This document shows positions 14,550 to 22,319 of a stretch of DNA of 36,867 nt, one piece after another. The position numbers and the translations under genes were made by a program. Source of the stretch: Bacteroidota bacterium (GTDB lineage Bacteria; Bacteroidota; Bacteroidia; Chitinophagales; Chitinophagaceae). Where the stretch lies: NCBI GenBank assembly GCA_025356235.1, contig JANXUL010000028.1, positions 1-36,867 on the forward strand, in the 5' to 3' direction. Positions within the stretch are counted from its first letter, which is position 1; every line of letters begins with the position of its first letter. The notes under the pieces were generated by a model. That model ran no database searches and was not told the origin of the DNA. It worked only from the letters and a program-made list of their open reading frames with translations.

Positions 14550-15638
14550 TTACTGGTGAATATCTGCCGGTGGGTTGGCATTGTTTTCAAAACCAGGTGG
14601 TGCAAACCGGGAATCTTTCAGGAAAGTTGAATCTGTTAAAGTGTATAGAAAGGCAGTTAACTGGCCGATTTCGAAATTGGACAAGATTAGTTTTTTTTGC
14701 AGCAATACATCAGTCGTTGGTCCCACCACCATATTTTTCCGGTAATGTTCAAATACACTTAATAACGAAAAAAAGCGGCCATCATGTCCATACGGAAAAG
14801 TCATCGCAACATTTCGTAAACTGGGTACTTTAAATTTTAAAGAGTCATTTTTATCGCCTGTTATTTTCATCCTGCCCATATCACTTACGGAAAGATCCAG
14901 GGGGAGGCCGGTATTGCGGTAAGTGAAATCGGTAAACATGGGTTCTGCATGGCAACCCGTACATTTTTTTTGAAATATTTCGTAACCCAATTGTTCAGGT
15001 AAAATAAAACTGGCTTCACCCCGCATTACTTTATCGTATTTACTATTACTGCTAACCAATTGCAGCAGGAACTGGCTCATCGCTTTTCCGATACGCTGGT
15101 AATTAATGGTTTCATCGCCGAAAGCAGCTTTAAATAATTTCCGGTACTGGTTATCTGAACGCAGCTTACTGGTCACCGATTCCAGGGTTTCTGCCATTTC
15201 ATTTTCAGCGGTTATAGGTGCTAATGGCTGTAGGTCGAGGTGGTTAATCCCGCCATCCCACATAAATTCTTTTTGCCACGCCAGATTAAATAAACCCGGC
15301 GCATTGCGGGTAGTTAATGCATTATTAAAGCCATGGCTAAGGTTATGGTCATAGGTATTGAAAGCGCCGAATTGCTGATGGCAGCTACCGCAAGAAAAAT
15401 TACCATCTTTACTAAGACGGCTATCATAAAATAATTGCTTTCCTAATACAAAGCCTTCTTCTGTCAAAGGATTTTTTGAAAAATCGTAAACAGGTTGAGG
15501 CCAGCCGGGCGGTATTATAAACTTAACAGGCCTGGGTTTAAAATAACGGTTGTCAACAGTTATCCATCCGGTTGCTATAAGTACAATGACAAACATTACC
15601 CATGTATTTTTAGCCAATTTCATATCAGTGTGCTGCAT
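14550..15638 (-). CDS. MbnH-like di-haem cytochrome c peroxidase family enzyme (MauG/CCP superfamily)
   Basis: 362 aa. One N-terminal hydrophobic segment acts as signal or anchor. Two haem sites are present: CGSCH (about 83-87) and CTGCH (about 226-230). Family landmarks 'LGKQLFYDSRLSKDGNFSCGSCH', 'RNAPGLFNLAWQKEFMWDGG' and 'FKVPSLRNVAMTFPYGHDGRF' are all there. The gene overlaps mbnP by 14 bp if it starts at 15638; an alternative ATG at 15623 (MKLAKNTW) lies one base after the mbnP stop and puts the basic n-region at the terminus. Pairing with MbnP points to MbnH, which in methanotrophs oxidises a Trp of MbnP, rather than to a plain H2O2-detoxifying peroxidase. That assignment is inference from context. 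Confidence 0.85.
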   Translation of the reverse strand: MQHTDMKLAKNTWVMFVIVLIATGWITVDNRYFKPRPVKFIIPPGWPQPVYDFSKNPLTEEGFVLGKQLFYDSRLSKDGNFSCGSCHQQFGAFNTYDHNLSHGFNNALTTRNAPGLFNLAWQKEFMWDGGINHLDLQPLAPITAENEMAETLESVTSKLRSDNQYRKLFKAAFGDETINYQRIGKAMSQFLLQLVSSNSKYDKVMRGEASFILPEQLGYEIFQKKCTGCHAEPMFTDFTYRNTGLPLDLSVSDMGRMKITGDKNDSLKFKVPSLRNVAMTFPYGHDGRFFSLLSVFEHYRKNMVVGPTTDVLLQKKLILSNFEIGQLTAFLYTLTDSTFLKDSRFAPPGFENNANPPADIHQ

Positions 15639-16365
15639 TTATGGAGAACATCGTGCTGTAATTATCTGCAATCCGCATGGCCAATGCACTGGGACTATGA
15701 CAAACAGGTGTTTCAGTTATTTTCAGTTCCGACTTACCCTTAAACCATTGGTTGATCTCTGCCGTGATTGTTATTTGATTTGCCCTTACCTCTTTCTCCG
15801 GAAGTTCTAATGAAATCATCCTTGTTGTATTCATACCATTTTTAAAACCACCAATATGATAAGTAAAATAATGCCCCTGCGCCGCTGATACTTCAGAAGT
15901 GCCTTCAAGTTTGGCCATAATATAGCCACTATTCCAGGTCCAGAACATACCGTTTAAAGGATCCAAAGCACCTGTTTGTACACCGGAAACATTTTTGATA
16001 CTATCTACGCCAAGTAAAAAACAAATGCTCTTGATGGATGCACCGGGAATGGTTAATATAATGTTTTTAGATAAGGGATCCGCCTCATCTATCAGGAAAT
16101 ATTGGGCAGGTAATTTTGTGATTTGTCCATTATTGTCTGTTACAGAAAAATTCGACACATAATATTTAAATTTTTCAATAATGATATTTTCCCCAAGAAT
16201 ATTTTTACACGGGGTACCCAATACCAGTTTATCGCCACCCATGGTATGTTGAAAGATCAGGGCAAGCTGACGTTGCTGTATTTTGTTATCCCCGTCTCTG
16301 ATAAATCCCATACTAGTCACAGAAATCAACAGGACGCAGGTAAATATGAAAAATATCGTTTTCAT
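15625..16365 (-). CDS. MbnP-like copper-binding periplasmic protein
   Basis: 246 aa with an N-terminal signal peptide. It carries the MbnP family pattern: 'FKYYVSNFSVTDNNG', 'QYFLIDEADP', 'ICFLLGVDS', and the hallmark 'GMFWTWNSGYIMAKLEG' (about 139-155), ending 'VCHSPSALAMRIADNYSTMF'. Cys at about 53, 115 and 222, His at 40, 165, 170 and 223, and Trp at 142, 144 and 207 are candidate metal or modification sites. In methanotrophs MbnP binds copper after MbnH converts one Trp to kynurenine. Many bacteria have the pair without methanobactin. Its start overlaps the arfB stop (TAATG) and its end runs into mbnH, so the three are translationally coupled. Confidence 0.85.
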   Translation of the reverse strand: MKTIFFIFTCVLLISVTSMGFIRDGDNKIQQRQLALIFQHTMGGDKLVLGTPCKNILGENIIIEKFKYYVSNFSVTDNNGQITKLPAQYFLIDEADPLSKNIILTIPGASIKSICFLLGVDSIKNVSGVQTGALDPLNGMFWTWNSGYIMAKLEGTSEVSAAQGHYFTYHIGGFKNGMNTTRMISLELPEKEVRANQITITAEINQWFKGKSELKITETPVCHSPSALAMRIADNYSTMFSINAAH

Positions 16366-16772
16366 TAATAATCGTTTCTGTTTATTTTCTTACGCTTTTC
16401 TTTTGTGAATGTATTCCGTTTTTTGCTCTCTATCCGTTTTTCCTTTGCAGCTTTGGTGGGCTTCGTAGGGCGGCGGACTTTCTGTTTTACCAGTGCTTTT
16501 TCTATCAGTTGGTTCATTTTCCTGATCACTTCCTGTTTGTTACCCAGCTGCGACCTTTCCGTTTGTGATTTTACCAGCAGGACCCCGTCATCAGTAATTT
16601 TATTATGTAATTTTTCATTTATGAGTTGCTTTTGCTCATCAGAAAACAACTGGGATGATAATACCTGCCAGCGGCCCTCTACCATGGTTTCTACCTTGTT
16701 TACATTTTGCCCCCCTTTACCACCACTGCGGGCTGTTTGGAACAATATTTCCTGTGTAATGTCTATCTTCAT
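16365..16772 (-). CDS. arfB: Alternative ribosome-rescue factor ArfB (peptidyl-tRNA hydrolase)
   Basis: 135 aa, the usual length of ArfB/YaeJ. The release-factor-like domain begins 'ITQEILFQTARSGGKGGQNVNKVET' with the catalytic GGQ at about 20-22. A linker then leads to a long basic C-terminal tail (KVRRPTKPTKAAKEKRIESKK...KRKK), which enters the empty mRNA channel of stalled ribosomes. It hydrolyses peptidyl-tRNA on ribosomes lacking a stop codon. The stop TAA overlaps the mbnP ATG by one base. Divergent from dtd with only 35 bp between the start codons, so the two must share a compact promoter region. Confidence 0.93.
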   Translation of the reverse strand: MKIDITQEILFQTARSGGKGGQNVNKVETMVEGRWQVLSSQLFSDEQKQLINEKLHNKITDDGVLLVKSQTERSQLGNKQEVIRKMNQLIEKALVKQKVRRPTKPTKAAKEKRIESKKRNTFTKEKRKKINRNDY

Positions 16773-16807
16773 CGGGATAAAGTTCGTATAAAAACTGTTA
16801 AGAGATT

Positions 16808-17260
16808 ATGAGAATTGTTATACAAAGGGTCAGTGAGGCTTCCGTAACAGTGGATGCTGAGGTGACCGGGGCTATTAATGCTGGCTTATTGGTATTAATG
16901 GGTATTGAAGATGCGGATTCAGAAGAAGATATTAACTGGCTAAGTAACAAGATCAGTAACCTGCGTATTTTTAATGATGAGAACGGGGTGATGAATCTTT
17001 CGGTAAAAGAAGTGGGAGGCGATGTATTATTAATCAGCCAGTTTACGCTGCAAGCCAGTACCAAAAAGGGGAACCGGCCATCTTATATCAAAGCCTCTAA
17101 GCTGGATATAGCTATACCGGTGTATGAAAAAATGATACTGCAACTGCAACAGGAGTTAGGAAAACAAATACAAACCGGCATTTTCGGGGCAGATATGAAA
17201 GTGAAGTTATTGAATGATGGCCCTGTAACTATTGTGATAGATTCTAAGAACAGGGAATGA
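16808..17260 (+). CDS. dtd: D-aminoacyl-tRNA deacylase
   Basis: 150 aa, the normal length. MRIVIQRVSEASVTV at the N-terminus, the catalytic strand SQFTLQ (about 77-82) and the NDGPVT motif (about 136-141, the cross-subunit Gly-cis-Pro loop) are all intact. The enzyme removes D-amino acids and mischarged Gly from tRNA in the cytoplasm. It is divergent from arfB, another translation-quality factor. Downstream lies an AT-rich inverted repeat before the globin gene. Confidence 0.96.
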   Translation: MRIVIQRVSEASVTVDAEVTGAINAGLLVLMGIEDADSEEDINWLSNKISNLRIFNDENGVMNLSVKEVGGDVLLISQFTLQASTKKGNRPSYIKASKLDIAIPVYEKMILQLQQELGKQIQTGIFGADMKVKLLNDGPVTIVIDSKNRE

Positions 17261-17275
17261 GGGGAATAATTATGC

Positions 17276-17355
17276 AATTACGAATTAAAAATTACAAATT
17301 ATGGGCGATGCGTTCATAATTCATAATTCGTAATTTTAATTTTTAATTCGTAATT
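17276..17355. repeat. AT-rich imperfect inverted repeat between dtd and the globin gene
   Basis: Left arm 17276-17303 and right arm 17322-17355 are inverted copies built of AATTACGAATT / AATTCGTAATT units, with one mismatch and a 6-base insertion in the right arm, around an 18-base centre. It can form a long hairpin in the transcript. It resembles the low-complexity intergenic palindromes common in Bacteroidetes genomes; it might also serve as a weak terminator. Confidence 0.65.
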
Positions 17356-17361
17356 CAAAAT

Positions 17362-17754
17362 ATGAAAGACATTAAAACAAGAAATGATATCCAAACCTTA
17401 CTGGAATCATTTTATCATAAAGCATTAACAGATGAATTGATCAGTTTCTTTTTTACAGAAGTAGCCCCTTTACATATGGAAACCCATATGCCATTGATTG
17501 TTGATTTTTGGGAGACTGTAGTTTTTGGAGTAGCAAAATATAAAGGGAATGTGTTACAGGTTCACCAGCACATTCACCAGTTATCGGCTTTTAAAACAGA
17601 ACATTTTGCGCGATGGGTAGTATTGTTTCAACAAACGGTTAATGAATTGTATGCAGGCAGTAATGCAGAAATGGTAAAGCAAAGGGCTGAATCCATTGCA
17701 ACGGTTATGCGGATAAAACTGCTCCATTCAGGTATTGAACTAAAAAATAATTAA
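17362..17754 (+). CDS. Group III truncated haemoglobin
   Basis: 130 aa, single globin domain. 'LLESFYHKALTDELISFFF' (helices B/C), 'METHMPLIVDFWETVVFG' (E helix with conserved W) and 'KTEHFARWVVLFQQTV' with the proximal haem His at about 81 match group III (P-type) truncated globins. It binds haem and O2/NO in the cytoplasm; the physiological role of group III is not settled and may be NO or redox handling. The stop is two bases before the MazG-like gene, so they are co-transcribed. The start codon lies directly after the AT-rich palindrome, so the leader would be part of that hairpin. Confidence 0.92.
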   Translation: MKDIKTRNDIQTLLESFYHKALTDELISFFFTEVAPLHMETHMPLIVDFWETVVFGVAKYKGNVLQVHQHIHQLSAFKTEHFARWVVLFQQTVNELYAGSNAEMVKQRAESIATVMRIKLLHSGIELKNN

Positions 17755-17756
17755 TT

Positions 17757-18083
17757 ATGACCATAGAATCCGCACAGCAACAGGTGGACAACTGGATAAA
17801 AACTGTAGGGGTAAGGTATTTTAATGAGCTGACCAATCTTGGTATATTGATGGAAGAAGTTGGCGAATTGAGCCGGCTAATGGTTAGAATGTACGGGGAA
17901 CAATCTTTTAAAGAATCGGATAAAGGGAAGGAAATAGCCGATGAAATGGCCGATGTACTTTGGGTACTCATTTGTTTGGCTAATCAAACAGGTGTAGATT
18001 TAACAAGTGCTATGGAAAAAAACTTTGAGAAAAAGAACCTTAGGGATACAGACCGCCACAAACAGAATGATAAATTACAATAA
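17757..18083 (+). CDS. MazG-like nucleotide pyrophosphohydrolase
   Basis: 108 aa, a single all-alpha MazG-like domain. The Mg-binding residues appear as EEVGE (about 33-37) and ExxD in 'ADEMADVLW' (about 63-66), exactly the EExxE...ExxD pattern of the family (similar to RS21-C6/dCTPase and MazG-like proteins). It hydrolyses nucleoside triphosphates, possibly non-canonical or damaged ones, to monophosphate and PPi; substrate unknown. Start ATG is 2 bp after the globin stop, so translation is probably coupled. Followed after 28 bp by the BrkB-family gene. Confidence 0.88.
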   Translation: MTIESAQQQVDNWIKTVGVRYFNELTNLGILMEEVGELSRLMVRMYGEQSFKESDKGKEIADEMADVLWVLICLANQTGVDLTSAMEKNFEKKNLRDTDRHKQNDKLQ

Positions 18084-18111
18084 CTGGTATGATTTTTTAA
18101 ACCGTTAGCTA

Positions 18112-19122
18112 ATGAAATGGCATATTGTAAACATGTGGTCAATATTAAAAGAATCCTTCTTTGATTTTGTTGATAATAAGGCAATGCGCATGAGTGCTGC
18201 TTTAGCCTACTACACTATTTTCTCTATTGCGCCCATGCTTATTGTCATTATCAGCCTGTGCGATATTTTTTATGGTAGGGCGGCTATTGAAGGAACTATT
18301 TTTCAGCATATACAGGGTTTAATAGGTGCAGATGCAGCTTTACAGATTGAACAGATCATCCGTAATGCCACCATTTCAAAAGATATAACATGGGCATCAA
18401 TTATTGGTATATGCGCATTGGTTTTTGCAGCAACAGGGGTTTTTGCCGAGATCCAGGATTCGATCAATTATATATGGCGTTTAAAAGCTAAACCCAAAAA
18501 AGGCTGGCTTAAATTGATATTGAACAGGCTGCTTAGTTTTTCGATGGTGGTTAGTCTTGGGTTCATCCTGCTGGTATCGCTTGTTGTAAATTCTGTTTTG
18601 GATATGGTAGGTCAACAGTTATTAAAACTTTTCCCCGGAATAGCGGTGTATGTTGCTTACGGCATTAATCTTTTTATCACATTCATGACCATCAGTTTTT
18701 TATTTGCAATTATTTTTAAAGTACTGCCTGATGCACGCATACAGTGGCGCGATGTAATTATTGGCTCTGTAACCACAGCCATTTTATTTATGTTGGGTAA
18801 ATTTGCTATTGGATATTACCTGGGCAAAACACATATCAGCAGTACATATGGAGCCGCCGGATCGGTGGTGATCATCCTGCTTTGGGTATATTATTCATCT
18901 ACCATACTTTATTTTGGTGCCTGTTTTACAAGGTCCTATGCAAAACGTACGGGAAGAAATATTTTCCCCAATGATTATGCTGTGTGGATTCAGGAAATAG
19001 AACTGGAAAATAAAGCATCCCTGCAGGTGCAGGAGCAACCTGTGTTAACCAATACCACAGTGAGCGTAGCAGCACCCGTAACACCCGTAGCACCTTTAGT
19101 GGAAGAGACTAAAAAACAATAG
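18112..19122 (+). CDS. YihY/BrkB family inner-membrane protein
   Basis: 336 aa. 'SAALAYYTIFSIAPMLIVIISL' near the N-terminus, 'GVFAEIQDSINYIW', and 'GAAGSVVIILLWVYYSSTILYFGACFTRSYA' near residue 245-275 are hallmarks of the YihY/BrkB (formerly 'RNase BN') family, with six membrane helices. The C-terminal ~50 residues form a Val/Pro/Thr-rich cytoplasmic tail (APVTPVAPLVEE) not needed for the fold. Function is unknown despite old labels; transport or lipid flipping has been suggested. It is the last gene of the dtd-globin-mazG-brkB run and is followed by a strong bidirectional terminator. Confidence 0.9.
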   Translation: MKWHIVNMWSILKESFFDFVDNKAMRMSAALAYYTIFSIAPMLIVIISLCDIFYGRAAIEGTIFQHIQGLIGADAALQIEQIIRNATISKDITWASIIGICALVFAATGVFAEIQDSINYIWRLKAKPKKGWLKLILNRLLSFSMVVSLGFILLVSLVVNSVLDMVGQQLLKLFPGIAVYVAYGINLFITFMTISFLFAIIFKVLPDARIQWRDVIIGSVTTAILFMLGKFAIGYYLGKTHISSTYGAAGSVVIILLWVYYSSTILYFGACFTRSYAKRTGRNIFPNDYAVWIQEIELENKASLQVQEQPVLTNTTVSVAAPVTPVAPLVEETKKQ

Positions 19123-19147
19123 ACCCGTTTTCTATCCTATCGTAAAT

Positions 19148-19190
19148 AATAATGCCGCACTTTTTATAGAATGCGGCATTATTATTTTAA
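19148..19190. terminator. Bidirectional intrinsic terminator between brkB-like and pepP-like genes
   Basis: Perfect 12-bp stem AATAATGCCGCA / TGCGGCATTATT around a 12-base loop, with T-rich sequence (ATTTTAAAC) on the + side. It lies between two convergent genes and can serve both. Confidence 0.8.
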
Positions 19191-19201
19191 ACTTTATGAG
19201 G

Positions 19202-20605
19202 TTATTTAAAAATACTTTTCTGCTTCGCCATTTTCTCGATCTCCGCAACGGTTCTTGGTGAGCCAGCAGAAAGATTTTGATAGCCTGTATCGGTAATTAA
19301 AATATCATCTTCAATCCGCACACCTATGTTCCACCATTTTTTATCACACTTACTTCCGGGTGGGATGTAAATGCCTGGCTCAACAGTAAATACGGCACCT
19401 GTTTGTAAAATGCCGGGATTGGGGTCATGCACATCTAATCCTAATCCATGCGAAGTGCCGTGGGGGAAATAGGTTCTTAGTTCTGCATCTGTTGCTATAA
19501 TACCCAGTTTAGTCAGTCCTCGGGTAATTACCCTTACTGCTGCCTTGTGCGGCTCATTAGAGGCGTTGCCTGATTTGCAAAGCAAAAAAGCCGAATCCTG
19601 CGCTTCCAATACCAGTTCATAAATAATCTTTTGTGCCGGGGAGAATTTACCGTTCACCGGAATCGTTCTGGTAACATCAGCACTGTAACCATGGTATTCA
19701 GCAGCACAATCACTTAATAAAAGATCACCATCTTTCATTAAACGCTGGTTGGTTTCATAATGCAATACACAAGTGTTTTCTGCCGAACCGTTAATGCTTG
19801 GATAACCGGGATATTCCGATCCGTTTTTTTTAAAATAATATTCCATGATGGCCTGTGCCTGGTATTCAGTCATGCCGGTTTTGATCCCTTTCATTACAGC
19901 ATTATGTCCTTCAGTACTAATTGAAGCAGCTTTGGCAATCAGCGTTATTTCCTCCGGCTGTTTGATGGCTCGTAATGTGCGCAGGATATTTCCAATGGTA
20001 CGCGAAGCATTGGGTTTCTTATTGCCTGTAATGGCACTGTCGATCAGCTGGGCCATTTTTGATAATGGGTCACTGCCCCCACGACCATAATATTTTGAGA
20101 TAATATTCTCACTGTATAAAGTAGTCAAAACCGAATCTACTTTACTTAGGTCAATAGCCGTGTACGTAAACTGGTCATGGGTAAATACATTATCGAGTTT
20201 ATAAAGTTCCTGTACGCCTTCAACACCTAATATTTTACCTGTCCACATTTCACGACTCGGGTTACGCGGTTGAACAAACAGGAATTCAGTACCTGTTTTA
20301 CCCAATACAGTTACCGGCTCTTTAAAAATGAGTAACATCGAATTGGGCTCTTCCAGGCCGGTGAGGTAGTAGAAATTCTTATTCTGCGCAAACTGAAAAT
20401 CCACGTCATTATTACGGTTCCGCACCTGCGACGCGAAAAAAATACCGACAGTGTTCTTAGGCATCATTTCCCTAACAGCCGCCCTTCTGCCGGCATGAAA
20501 AGCAGGGGAGAGGTAGTCGTTCGGATACTCGCTGGCCTGTTGTGCCTCTATCAACATCGGAATAAATAGCAGAAATGACACTAAAGGAGTTAATTTTCTA
20601 AGCAT
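19202..20605 (-). CDS. Secreted Xaa-Pro aminopeptidase (M24B, aminopeptidase P family)
   Basis: 467 aa with a signal peptide (MLRKLTPLVSFLLFIPMLIEA-QQ), so it acts in the periplasm or outside, unlike E. coli PepP. The N-terminal creatinase-like domain includes 'NKNFYYLTGLEEPNSML'. The catalytic pita-bread domain shows all five metal ligands: Asp in 'LLSDCAAEYHGY', Asp in 'SADVTRT', His in 'HGTSHGLGLDVHDP', Glu in 'VEPGIYIPPGS' and Glu in 'GVRIEDDI'. It removes N-terminal residues before proline using two Mn2+ or similar ions. A 10-bp inverted repeat ends 5 bases upstream of its start codon and may control it. Confidence 0.93.
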   Translation of the reverse strand: MLRKLTPLVSFLLFIPMLIEAQQASEYPNDYLSPAFHAGRRAAVREMMPKNTVGIFFASQVRNRNNDVDFQFAQNKNFYYLTGLEEPNSMLLIFKEPVTVLGKTGTEFLFVQPRNPSREMWTGKILGVEGVQELYKLDNVFTHDQFTYTAIDLSKVDSVLTTLYSENIISKYYGRGGSDPLSKMAQLIDSAITGNKKPNASRTIGNILRTLRAIKQPEEITLIAKAASISTEGHNAVMKGIKTGMTEYQAQAIMEYYFKKNGSEYPGYPSINGSAENTCVLHYETNQRLMKDGDLLLSDCAAEYHGYSADVTRTIPVNGKFSPAQKIIYELVLEAQDSAFLLCKSGNASNEPHKAAVRVITRGLTKLGIIATDAELRTYFPHGTSHGLGLDVHDPNPGILQTGAVFTVEPGIYIPPGSKCDKKWWNIGVRIEDDILITDTGYQNLSAGSPRTVAEIEKMAKQKSIFK

Positions 20606-20610
20606 ATTGG

Positions 20611-20637
20611 TTTAGTTTAGGTACATGCTAAACTAAA
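20611..20637. promoter_or_regulatory. 10-bp perfect inverted repeat directly upstream of the aminopeptidase start
   Basis: TTTAGTTTAG and CTAAACTAAA flank a 7-base spacer. On the minus strand the repeat ends 5 bases before the ATG, covering the place of a ribosome-binding site. It could be an operator or an mRNA hairpin. Confidence 0.5.
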
Positions 20638-20741
20638 ATTTTTATTGGTATGACGTTAATTTTTAGGATGAATGAAACAAAATATCCGACGAATACAGTA
20701 AAAGACAGGTTCAGGGGTTTCGCAGAGCAAGTGTAAAAGCA

Positions 20742-20749
20742 TATTTTTG
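20742..20749 (+). promoter_or_regulatory. -7 element TATTTTTG just upstream of glyS
   Basis: TATTTTTG matches TAnnTTTG, with TTTCG 19 bases upstream as an approximate -33. Predicted transcription start is within a few bases of the ATG at 20758. GAGG in the same stretch could instead act as a ribosome-binding site if transcription starts further upstream. Confidence 0.45.
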
Positions 20750-20757
20750 AGGCCGTT

Positions 20758-22233
20758 ATGAGCATACAACAGGATAATCGGTTCCAAGCAATTATTTCGC
20801 ATGCCAAAGAATATGGCTTTGTGTTCCCCAGTAGTGAGATTTATGATGGCCTGAGTGCCGTATACGATTATGGCCCTTATGGCAGTGAATTAAAGAAAAA
20901 TATCCGTGATTATTGGTGGAAAAGCATGACGCAGATGCATGAAAATATTGTAGGTATTGATGCTGCCATCTTCATGCATCCCACTACCTGGAAAGCAAGT
21001 GGCCACGTAGATAATTTCAGCGATCCGATGATTGATAACCGCGACAGTAACAAGCGGTATCGCGTAGATCATTTGCTCGAAGCAAAAGCCGATCTGCTAA
21101 GAGAGAAGGGTGATGAAGGAAGTAAAGAAGCAGACGCATTACTTGCTTCTATGGATACTTTACTGGCTGCTGAAGATTTTGCCGGGTTAAAACAATTGCT
21201 TACCGACCAGAAAATAGTTTGTAGTGTAAGTGGTACAGCCAACTGGACAGATATCCGGCAATTTAACCTGATGTTTTCCACCCAATTGGGTTCTGTAGCT
21301 GAGGATGCTGATACTATTTACTTACGCCCCGAAACAGCACAGGGTATTTTTGTAAATTTTCTCAATGTGCAGAAAACAGCGCGGATGAAAATCCCTTTTG
21401 GTATTGCACAAACCGGCAAGGCCTTTCGTAACGAGATCGTGGCACGCCAATTTATTTTCCGCATGCGTGAATTTGAGCAGATGGAAATGCAGTTTTTCTT
21501 TCGCCCCGGCACAGAAGGTGAGTGGTATAAATACTGGAAGGAATCCCGTTTGCAATGGCATTTAAGTATGGGTATTCCTGCCGAAAAATACCGCTACCAT
21601 GATCATGTGAAACTGGCGCACTACGCAAAAGAAGCCTGTGATATCGAATATGAATTTCCTTTCGGCTTTAAAGAAGTGGAAGGCATCCATTCAAGAAGTG
21701 ATTTTGATTTAACGCAGCATCAACTGTTTAGTAAAAAGAAGATGCAATATTTCGATAATGATATTGATGAAGCCAGCGGAAAACCTTTTGGTAATTATAT
21801 ACCCTATGTTGTAGAAACGTCTATTGGCTTAGACAGGATGTTTTTACTTATCATGGCCAATGCCTATGAAGAAGAAGTGATTCCGAAAGGAGACGGCACT
21901 TCTGATAGCCGTGTTGTATTGCATATCCCTACGAAGGTCGCACCGGTAAAACTGGCCATTCTCCCATTAACCAAGAAAGATGGTTTGCCCGAACTGGCCC
22001 GCGACCTTATGAATGAGTGCAAACCTTATTTCAAATGTTTTTACGAAGAAAAAGATGCCATCGGTAAACGATACAGGAGGCAGGATGCCATTGGTACGCC
22101 ATTCTGTGTTACGATAGACCACCAGACCAAAGAAGACCAGACCGTAACCATCCGATACAGGGATTCGATGGTGCAGGAAAGGGTATTGATCAGCAAGATC
22201 AAGGATTTGGTGTTGGAGCAAATTATGGAATAA
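20758..22233 (+). CDS. glyS: Glycyl-tRNA synthetase, single-chain dimeric type
   Basis: 491 aa class II enzyme of the eukaryote/archaeal-like (alpha2) type normal for Bacteroidetes, not the alpha2-beta2 type. N-terminal 'ISHAKEYGFVFPSSEIYDGLSAVYDYGPYG' binds the acceptor and glycine. Motif 2 is 'FRNEIVARQFIFRMREFEQMEMQFF' (about 222-246), and motif 3 is 'VVETSIGLDRMFLLI' (about 350). The C-terminal HGTP anticodon-binding domain runs from 'VAPVKLAILPLTKKDG' to the end. It charges tRNA-Gly in the cytoplasm. Stand-alone gene, divergent from the aminopeptidase. Ends 9 bp before a 31-bp hairpin. Confidence 0.97.
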   Translation: MSIQQDNRFQAIISHAKEYGFVFPSSEIYDGLSAVYDYGPYGSELKKNIRDYWWKSMTQMHENIVGIDAAIFMHPTTWKASGHVDNFSDPMIDNRDSNKRYRVDHLLEAKADLLREKGDEGSKEADALLASMDTLLAAEDFAGLKQLLTDQKIVCSVSGTANWTDIRQFNLMFSTQLGSVAEDADTIYLRPETAQGIFVNFLNVQKTARMKIPFGIAQTGKAFRNEIVARQFIFRMREFEQMEMQFFFRPGTEGEWYKYWKESRLQWHLSMGIPAEKYRYHDHVKLAHYAKEACDIEYEFPFGFKEVEGIHSRSDFDLTQHQLFSKKKMQYFDNDIDEASGKPFGNYIPYVVETSIGLDRMFLLIMANAYEEEVIPKGDGTSDSRVVLHIPTKVAPVKLAILPLTKKDGLPELARDLMNECKPYFKCFYEEKDAIGKRYRRQDAIGTPFCVTIDHQTKEDQTVTIRYRDSMVQERVLISKIKDLVLEQIME

Positions 22234-22242
22234 GTAAATAAA

Positions 22243-22310
22243 AAGTCAAAATTAAAAAGTCAAAAGTTAAAACGAAGCTGTTTTGACTTTTGACTTTTTA
22301 ATTTTGACTT
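22243..22310. repeat. 31-bp hairpin of GTCAAAA-type units between glyS and a convergent gene
   Basis: Arms 22243-22273 and 22280-22310 pair over 31 bases with a single G-T/mismatch position around the loop GAAGCT. Each arm contains repeats of AAGTCAAAA. On the minus strand the hairpin is followed by TTTTTATTT, so it could terminate the minus-strand hydrolase transcript; on the + strand it is followed by A residues. Confidence 0.8.
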
Positions 22311-22319
22311 AAAAAAACG

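Noticed and set aside
18112-19122. Ribonuclease BN annotation for the YihY/BrkB gene
   Set aside because: That name came from a historical error; the protein is an integral membrane protein without RNase motifs.
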